NCBI GenBank assembly: GCA_947629275.1
Contig: CANRDG010000130.1
Span: 1 to 5,477 of the forward strand
Direction of reading: 5' to 3'
Source of the DNA: an uncultured Clostridia bacterium
Lineage (GTDB): Bacteria; Bacillota; Clostridia; Oscillospirales; Ruminococcaceae
Length of the DNA stretch: 5,477 nucleotides
The position numbers were made by a program, and so were the translations under genes. Below are positions 1-5,348 of the stretch, piece after piece; the stretch's first letter is position 1, and every line of letters starts with the position of its first letter. The notes beneath the pieces were generated by a model that was not told the origin of the DNA, did not search any database, and saw only the letters and a list, made by a program, of their open reading frames with translations.

Positions 1-779
1 CCGCCGCTGTCAGCTATCCCCTCAACGTAATATCTGAACGAAAAACCTATCGCGCTGCCCAGAAAAGCGTCGATGTCTTTCGGCATTTTCACGCCGTCCA
101 TAAATTGCAGCATTACGGTCTGGCTGCCGCTGCCCTCCATTCTCTGCAGCGGGCTGATGAGTCTGCCGCTGCCGCCGACCTCAGACCAGCGACGGATCTT
201 GCCTGCAAAAATATCTTTCACCTGCTGTACCGAAAGGTCGCTGACGGGGTTTTCAGCGTTCACAATGAACACGAACGCCTCCCTGCCAACGGGCACAAGC
301 TCCAGTTCTACGCCGTTATTCGCCGCATATTCAAGCTGTTCTTTTGAGGGTGCGGCGCAGAAAACTATGTCAGCGTCGCCGTCTACAACAGCTTTGTACG
401 CCCTCAGCGTGTTGCGAAATTGCAGCTTACTCTCCCCCGTGAAGTTTTCGCCGTCAAAGTTTACAGAATCTTCGGGGTATACAGAACCCACAACCCCTGA
501 AAAAACAGGGTACAGCGCGGCTGCTCCGTCTATCACAGGAAGCTCCCCGTCAAGATAAAAATCGGTGTCAACGGTTACGGCAAGGGTGTTTTCTTCAAAC
601 GGCAGGTATTTGTCTAAATCAATTGCCTTTGCCTGAAGTGCGGCGCTCTTGCTGCTCATGCAACGTTTTGTGCACACCTCAAAAATTGCTATGTCAAGCG
701 CGGCGAAAAACATAATCAGCAAAAATATCACCGCAAGCTGCTTTATGAGAAGCTTGCTTTTGTTTGTCACATCTGCCAT
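1..779 (-). CDS. PstS-like substrate-binding domain protein, membrane-anchored (3' end outside window)
   Basis: A 259-codon open frame runs from the ATG at 779 to the window edge with no stop, so the C-terminus is missing. It begins with a short basic stretch (MADVTNKSK) and one hydrophobic segment at about residues 11-34. There is no lipobox: the residues before Cys35 are FEV. It therefore looks like an uncleaved membrane anchor rather than a lipoprotein. From about residue 79 it resembles the periplasmic phosphate-binding (PstS/COG0226) fold. It has PVIDGAAALYPVF at 79-91, a GDADIVFCAAPS segment near 133-145, the F-V-N-x-x-N-P-V strand near 170-179, the D-I-F-x-G-K-I-x-x-W motif at 189-198, and the ligand-loop signature GSGSQT at 216-221. 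Such domains bind phosphate or similar oxyanions outside the cell. A GGTGG ribosome binding site (785-789) lies 5 nt before the start, inside the end of the preceding small gene, whose stop is 1 nt away, so translational coupling is likely. The ligand is not certain from sequence. No PstC, PstA or PstB is visible. Confidence 0.85.
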   Translation of the reverse strand, partial: MADVTNKSKLLIKQLAVIFLLIMFFAALDIAIFEVCTKRCMSSKSAALQAKAIDLDKYLPFEENTLAVTVDTDFYLDGELPVIDGAAALYPVFSGVVGSVYPEDSVNFDGENFTGESKLQFRNTLRAYKAVVDGDADIVFCAAPSKEQLEYAANNGVELELVPVGREAFVFIVNAENPVSDLSVQQVKDIFAGKIRRWSEVGGSGRLISPLQRMEGSGSQTVMLQFMDGVKMPKDIDAFLGSAIGFSFRYYVEGIADSG

Positions 780-780
780 A

Positions 781-918
781 TCAACCACCGTTGGCTATAA
801 AGCCTATTATAGAACAATGCCCGTGCAGATAGTATGTAACAGCCAGAAGTACCGTAGTAGAAAGCATACCCAGCGCGACCACTATCGATACCACTATACG
901 AAATGTTTTTTCTTTCAT
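781..918 (-). CDS. small single-pass membrane protein, 45 aa, unknown function
   Basis: This short frame encodes 45 residues starting MKEKTFRIVV and ending FIANGG before TGA. A strong AAGGAG ribosome binding site (927-932) sits 8 nt before the ATG. The protein has a basic N-terminus (K2, K4, R7) followed by one hydrophobic helix at about residues 8-29, then a short tail containing His32, His34 and Cys35. By the positive-inside rule the N-terminus should be cytoplasmic and the tail outside. It fits exactly into the gap between the 85-aa membrane gene (15 nt upstream) and the substrate-binding protein (1 nt downstream). That spacing, together with the ribosome binding site, is the main reason to call it real. 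I do not recognise a family. Its position suggests a small subunit, or a coupling peptide for the downstream protein, but that is inference. The alternative is a leader ORF whose translation only serves to deliver ribosomes to the next gene. Confidence 0.72.
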   Translation of the reverse strand: MKEKTFRIVVSIVVALGMLSTTVLLAVTYYLHGHCSIIGFIANGG

Positions 919-933
919 ACAAAGCTCTCCTTG

Positions 934-1191
934 TCACATATATGCAATAGACGACATAAAAATGACCGCCAATGCGATGTACACAAGCAGCACAAACGCC
1001 GCTATCGCTCCAGAAATCATCGCGCGGAACTTGTACTTGCTTTTTTGCTCGGTGTCGTCTTTGGGTGTTATTTTGTACTTTTTCAAGAATAATGTGAATA
1101 CGGCACATGAGGCTGTAAGCGGCAAAAACACCAGTATCAATGCGCCTATAGCCCAAACAATCGTGATGATATCTTCAAGTGTTTCGTTCAT
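934..1191 (-). CDS. small two-helix membrane protein, 85 aa, unknown function
   Basis: The 85-residue product starts with an acidic N-terminus (MNETLEDII). A hydrophobic segment at about 8-36 is followed by a charged loop at about 37-56 rich in Lys (KKYK, KSKYK), and then by a second hydrophobic segment at about 59-83. The positive loop predicts a helical hairpin with a cytoplasmic loop and both ends outside. The ATG overlaps the stop of the upstream GtrA-like gene by 4 nt (ATGA). A GAGGTG ribosome binding site (1197-1202) lies 5 nt upstream, inside the end of that gene. Both features are typical of translationally coupled genes whose products act together. I see no enzymatic motif and do not recognise a named family. 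The link to the GtrA-like protein is contextual only. Confidence 0.8.
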   Translation of the reverse strand: MNETLEDIITIVWAIGALILVFLPLTASCAVFTLFLKKYKITPKDDTEQKSKYKFRAMISGAIAAFVLLVYIALAVIFMSSIAYM

Positions 1192-1694
1192 TTCTTCACC
1201 TCATTTTTTCCTTTCCTGAAAACTATCACTTTGCTGATGATGTAATTCAACACTACCACACCGATGGCAGCTATTATCTTTATAATTACTTCGTCAAATT
1301 TCAGCCACGTTACAAAAATCAGCAGCATAGCTTCCTCAAAACCGTATGTGAATAGCCTGCCGCCCGTAAAACTCAGCACCTCTTTAATGATACCGTCTCT
1401 GGTGTCAGCGTGCTCTTTGAACACCCACGTTCTGTTGGTGACGTATGCAAACGCCACGCCTGCGACCCACGCTACAGAGTTTGCAATGTGCACGTTCAGC
1501 CCTGCCACTTTTTCGCCCAGCAGAAAGAACACCACAAAATTCACAAGCGTTGTAAGCACACCAAAAAACAAATAAAGCAGTATGTCTTTGTACTTTTTGT
1601 AGGGCTTTTCAAACAGATCAAAAAACGGCAGCGCCATTATTCTGTCGAAAATGTCCGTTTTTTCGGTCTGCAAATTGTTATCACTGTCTGTCAT
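1188..1694 (-). CDS. GtrA-like membrane protein
   Basis: The 168-residue product has four predicted membrane helices at about 37-60, 68-88, 113-131 and 136-157, and a polar cytoplasmic-type N-terminal tail. It carries family hallmarks of GtrA/DPMS-type proteins: an early G-x-x-x-T-x-x-N-F segment (45-53), NRTWVF at 87-92, and NYIISKVIVF at 150-159 near the C-terminus. GtrA-family proteins are usually linked to moving or supplying lipid-linked (undecaprenyl) sugars for decoration of cell-surface polymers. Many homologues are uncharacterised. The start is set at 1694 because AGGAGA (1701-1706) sits 6 nt before this ATG. An in-frame ATG at 1712 would place that site inside the gene and has only a weak upstream site. 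No glycosyltransferase is visible nearby, which is unusual for a sugar-lipid role. It follows rqcH by 29 nt and overlaps the 85-aa membrane gene by 4 nt. Confidence 0.86.
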   Translation of the reverse strand: MTDSDNNLQTEKTDIFDRIMALPFFDLFEKPYKKYKDILLYLFFGVLTTLVNFVVFFLLGEKVAGLNVHIANSVAWVAGVAFAYVTNRTWVFKEHADTRDGIIKEVLSFTGGRLFTYGFEEAMLLIFVTWLKFDEVIIKIIAAIGVVVLNYIISKVIVFRKGKNEVKK

Positions 1695-1700
1695 AATAAT

Positions 1701-1706
1701 TCTCCT
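1701..1706 (-). promoter_or_regulatory. ribosome binding site deciding the GtrA-like start
   Basis: AGGAGA on the minus strand lies 6 nt before the ATG at 1694. It lies in the 29-nt gap after rqcH. This favours 1694 over the in-frame ATG at 1712, and so a 168-residue rather than a 174-residue protein. Confidence 0.85.
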
Positions 1707-1723
1707 ATACATTCTTCACTCTG

Positions 1724-3487
1724 TTAAGATACTGCCAGCCGCTTGGCTTCCTGCTCGTCGGGCGTTACAAAAAGCGTTTTGTTATTCGTAAAAATGACCA
1801 TTCCCGGGCGCGCCCCCGACGGCTTTTTCACATATTTTACATAGGTATAATCAACAGGTACCTGTGAGGAATTTTTAGCCTTTGAGTACAGCGCCGCGAG
1901 CCTTGCCGCCTGCGCGAGAGTTTTGTCGTCCACCTGCCTGCCCGAGCAAGCTATGATAGTATGCGAGCCTGCAATACCGTGAACATGGAGCCAAATATCG
2001 TCCTTTTTGCTGTCTTTCAAAGTGAGCGTATCGTTCTGGCGGTTGTTCCTGCCAACATAAATATCAAACCCCGAATCCGAGACAAAATGCAGCGGCTTCG
2101 GTTGGCGCACCTTGGCGCTTTGCCGCTTTCTGCTGTGCTTTGCATAGCCCTCCTGCTCCAGCTCCTCGCGCAGCAAGGCAATTTCGTCCTCGCTGGTGGC
2201 GCGCGTCAGCGAATCAAACACGCTGTCTATATACTCAAGCTCCTTTTGGCTGTCCTCGATAAGCTGCCCAAGCTTCTTCTCCGCCGTGTCGGCCTTGCGG
2301 TATTCTGCGTAATATTTCTGAGCGTTCTGCGCAGGAGTGAGCCGTCTGTCAAGCTTTATCTGCACAAGCGGCATATCTTCTTCGTAATAATTTTCTACCC
2401 TTGCGCTCTCCTGCCCCTTTTCAAGCCTGTATAGATTTGCCATGATAAGGTCTCCGCAAACTTTAAGCTCATCGCGTTTTGCACACTGTACAAGTTCCTG
2501 CTGCTGCCCCGAAATACGGCGTTTTATCCTCTCCTCGGTGCGGGCAAGCAGCTTGAAAACGTCGTCAGCCCACTGTCTGCGGCGCGCATCTGCATCTCTT
2601 TGAGTATAAAAATTGTCAAGCGTTTTGCACGCGCTGTCCTGCGGCATACTTATCATCAGACTGCCATACTGTTTAATATCCGTAAAGCAAAAATCTTTTA
2701 GAACGCCCTCTCGGTTTTTTATTATCGTAAAGCTGTTGCGACCAGTTTCCAGCGATCCTGCGGTATTTTTCAGATAAAAACTCAGCCTGCCGACTTCATC
2801 TTCCGTAAGGCTGCCGCACGCAAGTTCTCTGCCGCGAGAAGCAAAATACTCTGCCTCGCGCGCAAACAGCGGCGAAACTCCCTCAAACACAGAAACTACG
2901 GCTTTTGCAAGCGGTCTGCCGCTGAACTGCGCATCACATAGTCGCTCTTTAAGAGCTTGTTTATCAAACGAAAAAAGGTTCAACTTTTCCAGCCTCGCAG
3001 GCGGCTCGTACACCATGCCCGGCAAAACGGGTCGAACAGACGAAACATCGGGCGTTACGCGTTTTATGCAGTCGGCAATTTTGCCGTTTTCTCCTATAAG
3101 AATAAGGTTTGAGCATCTGCCCATAATTTCGATCGCAAGCGTGAGACGGCAGGGGTCGCCAAGCTCGCTGATGCAGTCAAAATCAAAATAAAGCACCCTC
3201 TCGCAGCCGTCCTGACGAATACTTACAAGTTTGCCCGAAGTGAGCCTTTTTCTCAGCAGCATACAAAACATAGGCGGCGTTTTTGGGTTTTCAGCCGCCG
3301 CATTTGTGATGTGTACGCGCGCATCGTTGGCGGAGGAATTGAAAAGCAGCTTTTCGCTCCCCTCGCGCGTGCGCACCGTCATGATTATTTCTTCGCGCGC
3401 AGGCTGATATATCTTGTCCACCCTGCCGCCTATAAGCCGCTCCAGCTCGCGCCGCACGGCAGAAAGAAAAATTCCGTCCAAAGCCAT
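1724..3487 (-). CDS. rqcH: RqcH, ribosome-associated quality control factor (NFACT/FbpA family)
   Basis: RqcH binds peptidyl-tRNA-blocked 50S subunits after ribosome splitting and recruits Ala-tRNA to add C-terminal alanine tails that mark the stalled chain for degradation. The 587-residue length matches bacterial family members (about 570). The N-terminal NFACT-N domain (1 to about 165) contains M-A-L-D-G-I-F, the KIYQP motif at 25-29, PPMFCMLLRK at 71-80 and EIMGRCSN at 120-127. A helix-hairpin-helix-like region follows (about 180-245, GVSPLFAREAEYF). A long charged coiled-coil middle spans about 295-450. The C-terminal NFACT-R domain (about 465-575) has IYVGRNNRQND at 476-486 and DDIWLHVHGIAGSH at 496-509. 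The catalytically important Asp-Arg pair of the Bacillus protein (D97-R98) aligns here with Glu96-Arg97, a conservative change. Older annotations call this family fibronectin/fibrinogen-binding protein. The gene starts 4 nt after the Nif3-family stop, with GAGGT (3496-3500) 8 nt before the ATG. Confidence 0.97.
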   Translation of the reverse strand: MALDGIFLSAVRRELERLIGGRVDKIYQPAREEIIMTVRTREGSEKLLFNSSANDARVHITNAAAENPKTPPMFCMLLRKRLTSGKLVSIRQDGCERVLYFDFDCISELGDPCRLTLAIEIMGRCSNLILIGENGKIADCIKRVTPDVSSVRPVLPGMVYEPPARLEKLNLFSFDKQALKERLCDAQFSGRPLAKAVVSVFEGVSPLFAREAEYFASRGRELACGSLTEDEVGRLSFYLKNTAGSLETGRNSFTIIKNREGVLKDFCFTDIKQYGSLMISMPQDSACKTLDNFYTQRDADARRRQWADDVFKLLARTEERIKRRISGQQQELVQCAKRDELKVCGDLIMANLYRLEKGQESARVENYYEEDMPLVQIKLDRRLTPAQNAQKYYAEYRKADTAEKKLGQLIEDSQKELEYIDSVFDSLTRATSEDEIALLREELEQEGYAKHSRKRQSAKVRQPKPLHFVSDSGFDIYVGRNNRQNDTLTLKDSKKDDIWLHVHGIAGSHTIIACSGRQVDDKTLAQAARLAALYSKAKNSSQVPVDYTYVKYVKKPSGARPGMVIFTNNKTLFVTPDEQEAKRLAVS

Positions 3488-3491
3488 AAGA

Positions 3492-4244
3492 TCAGACCTC
3501 GTAAGTTAAAATATCTCGGTTATTTTCCGCTACATCGCACTGCACGCCAAGCCCCTCGCTCAAAATACCCCTCATCTTTTCGCAGAAAATATTTTCCGTG
3601 TCAAAATGCCCTGCATCAAAAACCGTCATCGAGGCGTTGTGTGCATCAATAAAAACGCTGTGCTTCACGTCGCCCGTTATGAACGCATCGCAGCCAAGAA
3701 CTTCGGCATCTTCCAGAAAATCGCCGCCGCTGCCCGAGCACACCGCCACCCTGCTTATATTTTTACCGCAGTCGCCAAAGCGCACCACTTTGCAGCCAAG
3801 CGCGGTCTTTATCTTCTTTGCCATATCGATTGCCGAAATTTTTTCACATTCGCACACACAGCCGCAGGGCACGCCGTTTTCAACATGAAGCGGCAAAATC
3901 GGCGAAAGACCGAGCTTTTTGCACAAAATATCGTTCATTACCGCGCTGTCAAAATTTGTGTGCGACGAGATAACGTTTATTCCGTGCGCCGCGAGATAAA
4001 CCGCCGCCGAATCCGTATCCAACCGTTTTATCGCCTTGAAAATGGGCGGGTGATGAGTAACTATAAGCTGCGCGCCCTTGTCTGCCGCCTCCTGCGCTAT
4101 CTCTTTCGTAACGTCAAGAGCAACCAGCACGCGCCGCACTTCGCTATCCATACTGCCTATAACAAGACCACTGTTGTCGTAGCCCTCTTGCAGCGAAAAC
4201 GGCGCAATTTTATCTATATATTCGTAAATATCACGAACTTTCAT
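3492..4244 (-). CDS. Nif3-like dinuclear metal center protein (GTP cyclohydrolase 1 type 2 homolog)
   Basis: The 250-residue product is the short Nif3/YbgI form, without the roughly 120-residue PII-like insert found in Bacillus YqfO-type members. Family members form toroidal hexamers with a two-metal site facing the interior. The biochemical role is not settled, and the name GTP cyclohydrolase 1 type 2 is a homology label. Metal-site residues are visible: the His64-His65 pair in VTHHPP (62-67), His95 and Asp99 in SHTNFD (94-99), and His213 and Glu217 in DAGHFDTE (210-217). Other family motifs are GYDNSGL (21-27) and ITGDVKHS (189-196). The start ATG is 4 nt after the trmK stop. CAGGGG (4252-4257) acts as the ribosome binding site and overlaps the end of trmK. 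trmK-nif3 adjacency is a common arrangement in Firmicutes, which supports both calls. The Cys count is high around 127-133 (CGCVCEC), away from the metal residues. Confidence 0.96.
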   Translation of the reverse strand: MKVRDIYEYIDKIAPFSLQEGYDNSGLVIGSMDSEVRRVLVALDVTKEIAQEAADKGAQLIVTHHPPIFKAIKRLDTDSAAVYLAAHGINVISSHTNFDSAVMNDILCKKLGLSPILPLHVENGVPCGCVCECEKISAIDMAKKIKTALGCKVVRFGDCGKNISRVAVCSGSGGDFLEDAEVLGCDAFITGDVKHSVFIDAHNASMTVFDAGHFDTENIFCEKMRGILSEGLGVQCDVAENNRDILTYEV

Positions 4245-4248
4245 AATG

Positions 4249-4938
4249 TCACCCCTGTTTTATGTATTCTTCAAGAACATCTGCCAACCTTAAATACTCT
4301 TGTGCCTCTGTAGAGCTTGGGTCGCTTTTCTTCATGCCCTCGCCCTTTTTGCGCAAACGCTCTGCCTGCTTTAAAATATAGCCTTTATCGTCGTCTGTAT
4401 TTCCTTTAAGCGCACCTATATAGCACTGCGCCACTGTGCAGCACGTATTTTTGCCTGTGTACTTTGCAAACATAACTGTGTAATAAATGTCCTCTTTGCA
4501 GGCGGTCTCGGCGGCTATCTCAAAGCCGTTATCCCACAGCCAACCCCTCAGCCGCTCGGGCTTAGTCATAGGCTGCAAAATAAACCGCGCACCGCTGTAA
4601 AATGCTTTAGCCCTGCCCAAAATATCGGCAATAAGTTCGCCGCCCATGCCTGCAATTATAACGTCCGTAACGCCTTTGGGCGAAAGGCCGTCCAGTCCGT
4701 CGGACAAAACGGTTTCTATACTTTCTTCAAGACCTGCTTTAAGAATATTTTCCTTTGCTGCTCTCAGCGGAGATGGATTGACATCAGCCGCCACAGCCCT
4801 TTTGCAAATGCCGTTTTTTACAAGATAGCACGGCAAATAAGCGTGGTCAGTACCTACGTCGCAAACGATGCCGCCGCCCGAGACAAAAGCGGCACACGCA
4901 AGCAGTCTTTTATCTGTAAGCTCTTTATATGTAGCCAT
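4249..4938 (-). CDS. trmK: tRNA (adenine(22)-N(1))-methyltransferase TrmK
   Basis: TrmK transfers a methyl group from S-adenosylmethionine to N1 of adenosine 22 in the D-loop region of tRNAs, mainly in Gram-positive bacteria. With the start at 4938 the protein is 229 residues, close to the family norm. The Rossmann-type methyltransferase domain has motif I DVGTDHAYLP at 27-36, an acidic end of strand 2 at AADVNPSPL (50-58), SDGL at 79-82, the IIAGMGGELI block at 94-103, and LQPM at 121-124. The C-terminal tail (about 185-229) is helical and charged, matching the family's coiled-coil extension. A longer frame using GTG at 4968 is possible, but it would begin inside a hairpin stem and would leave the AAGGGG ribosome binding site (4945-4950) unused. 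ATG 4938 is preferred. The gene is separated by 59 nt from the DUF1858 gene and by 4 nt from the Nif3-family gene. Confidence 0.95.
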   Translation of the reverse strand: MATYKELTDKRLLACAAFVSGGGIVCDVGTDHAYLPCYLVKNGICKRAVAADVNPSPLRAAKENILKAGLEESIETVLSDGLDGLSPKGVTDVIIAGMGGELIADILGRAKAFYSGARFILQPMTKPERLRGWLWDNGFEIAAETACKEDIYYTVMFAKYTGKNTCCTVAQCYIGALKGNTDDDKGYILKQAERLRKKGEGMKKSDPSSTEAQEYLRLADVLEEYIKQG

Positions 4939-4944
4939 AAAACG

Positions 4945-4950
4945 CCCCTT
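4945..4950 (-). promoter_or_regulatory. ribosome binding site deciding the trmK start
   Basis: AAGGGG on the minus strand lies 6 nt before ATG 4938. It begins directly after the 3' arm of the hairpin at 4951-4987, so its exposure could depend on how the leader folds. It argues against the upstream GTG at 4968 as the start. Confidence 0.75.
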
Positions 4951-4987
4951 AAAATGCGCTGCGCCCACCTTTCGGCGGACGCATTTT
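4951..4987 (-). promoter_or_regulatory. stem-loop in the DUF1858-trmK gap, abutting the trmK ribosome binding site
   Basis: In minus-strand RNA sense, AAAATGCG (4987-4980) pairs perfectly with CGCATTTT (4958-4951). Inside it, CCGCC (4978-4974) pairs with GGTGG (4969-4965), including one G-U pair, around a GAAA tetraloop (4973-4970). One base is unpaired on the 5' side and six (GCGCAG) on the 3' side. The structure is a bulged hairpin capped by a GNRA loop. Only four T residues follow the stem before AAGG, so it would be a weak terminator at best. It may act as an attenuator, an mRNA processing or stability element, or a modulator of trmK translation. The function is inferred and only the pairing is seen. 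Confidence 0.6.
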
Positions 4988-4997
4988 CACAGATGTG

Positions 4998-5195
4998 TTA
5001 ACCATTCAATGCGTTATTGAGCTTCTTTACCAGCTCATCGGCATCAGTGCCGTGCGCCGCGCAAGCCTGCTCAACCGTTTCCCCTCTTGAATGGGGGCAG
5101 CCGAGGCAGTGCATACCTATTTCAAAAAAATATTCGGCAAGCTGAGGCGCTTCGTCCAATATCTCGCCAATAACGCTGCTCTTTGTAACTGTCAT
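4998..5195 (-). CDS. DUF1858 domain protein (small CxxC redox-type protein)
   Basis: The 65-residue protein is almost entirely one DUF1858 domain, the small helical domain also found next to hybrid-cluster proteins and at the N-terminus of ScdA/YtfE-like iron-sulfur repair proteins. The hallmark is GMHCLGCPHSRGETVEQAC. Cys30 and Cys33 form a CxxC pair, and Cys45 is a further conserved-looking cysteine. The domain is thought to be redox-active or metal-related, but its substrate is not established. A typical ending, D-x-x-E-L-V-K-K-L-N, follows at 51-60. AAAGGA (5206-5211) lies 10 nt before the ATG, a slightly long spacing. The gene is the first of the apparent operon, just downstream of the promoter at 5250-5278. 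The next gene is trmK after 59 nt. The domain call is firm, while the cellular role is unknown. Confidence 0.9.
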   Translation of the reverse strand: MTVTKSSVIGEILDEAPQLAEYFFEIGMHCLGCPHSRGETVEQACAAHGTDADELVKKLNNALNG

Positions 5196-5249
5196 GATGA
5201 AACATTCCTTTCTGTTTTTTATTTTAATACCCTAATACTCTATAACCTT

Positions 5250-5278
5250 ATTATAACCCAATTTATCAAAAAAAGCAA
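5250..5278 (-). promoter_or_regulatory. sigma-A type promoter for the DUF1858-trmK operon
   Basis: On the minus strand, TTGCTT (5273-5278) and a perfect TATAAT (5250-5255) are separated by 17 nt. The -35 matches the consensus at its TTG only, and the -10 is ideal. The surroundings are AT-rich. A transcript would begin near 5243, giving a leader of about 48 nt before the DUF1858 ATG at 5195. The site lies downstream of the terminator of the preceding zinc-ribbon gene, as expected for a new transcription unit. Confidence 0.72.
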
Positions 5279-5299
5279 TACCCGAAAAATAAATACCCG
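5277..5299 (-). repeat. direct repeat CGGGTATT, two copies, at the promoter -35
   Basis: Minus-strand CGGGTATT occurs at 5292-5299 and again at 5277-5284, a 15-nt period. The nearer copy overlaps the first bases of the -35 element. A third related copy, AGGGTATT, is at 5226-5233 in the leader. The arrangement could be an operator or activator site. In AT-rich intergenic DNA it could also be chance, so this is a weak call. Confidence 0.35.
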
Positions 5300-5303
5300 T
5301 GCA

Positions 5304-5337
5304 AACAAAAAATGCCTGCGGATATTTCACCGCAGGC
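5304..5337 (-). terminator. intrinsic terminator of the zinc-ribbon gene
   Basis: In minus-strand sense GCCTGCGG (5337-5330) pairs perfectly with CCGCAGGC (5321-5314) around an 8-nt loop (5329-5322). It is followed by ATTTTTTGTTT (5313-5303). An 8-bp GC-rich stem plus a U-tract is a standard Rho-independent terminator. It begins 11 nt after the stop of the upstream gene. There is no U-tract on the other side, so it acts only on minus-strand transcripts. Confidence 0.92.
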
Positions 5338-5348
5338 AGGTTGTAAGC

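Noticed and set aside
73..558. 161-codon open frame on the plus strand
   Set aside because: It is antisense to the PstS-like gene. It is Ser, Pro and Thr rich with no domain or ribosome binding site, while the opposite strand has clear family motifs.
767..1156. 129-codon minus-strand frame overlapping the small membrane genes
   Set aside because: It would begin at TTG without a ribosome binding site and overlaps three genes in another frame. The 85-aa and 45-aa frames each have a good ribosome binding site and coherent membrane topology.
1695..1712. N-terminal extension of the GtrA-like protein from ATG 1712
   Set aside because: AGGAGA lies between the two ATGs and is correctly spaced only for ATG 1694.
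1961..2434. 157-codon open frame on the plus strand
   Set aside because: It is antisense to the NFACT-R and coiled-coil parts of rqcH and has no recognisable motif.
3606..4313. 235-codon open frame on the plus strand
   Set aside because: It lies wholly antisense to the Nif3-family gene and the end of trmK, whose motifs are clear. The translation is rich in Arg, His and Ala with no recognisable domain, typical of a codon-bias shadow.
4939..4968. N-terminal extension of trmK from GTG 4968
   Set aside because: The GTG is inside a hairpin stem, the extra 10 residues are not family-like, and AAGGGG is positioned for ATG 4938.
5304..5337. Bidirectional terminator
   Set aside because: The stem is symmetric but only the minus-strand side has a U-tract. 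On the plus strand the stem is followed by AGGTTGTAAG.
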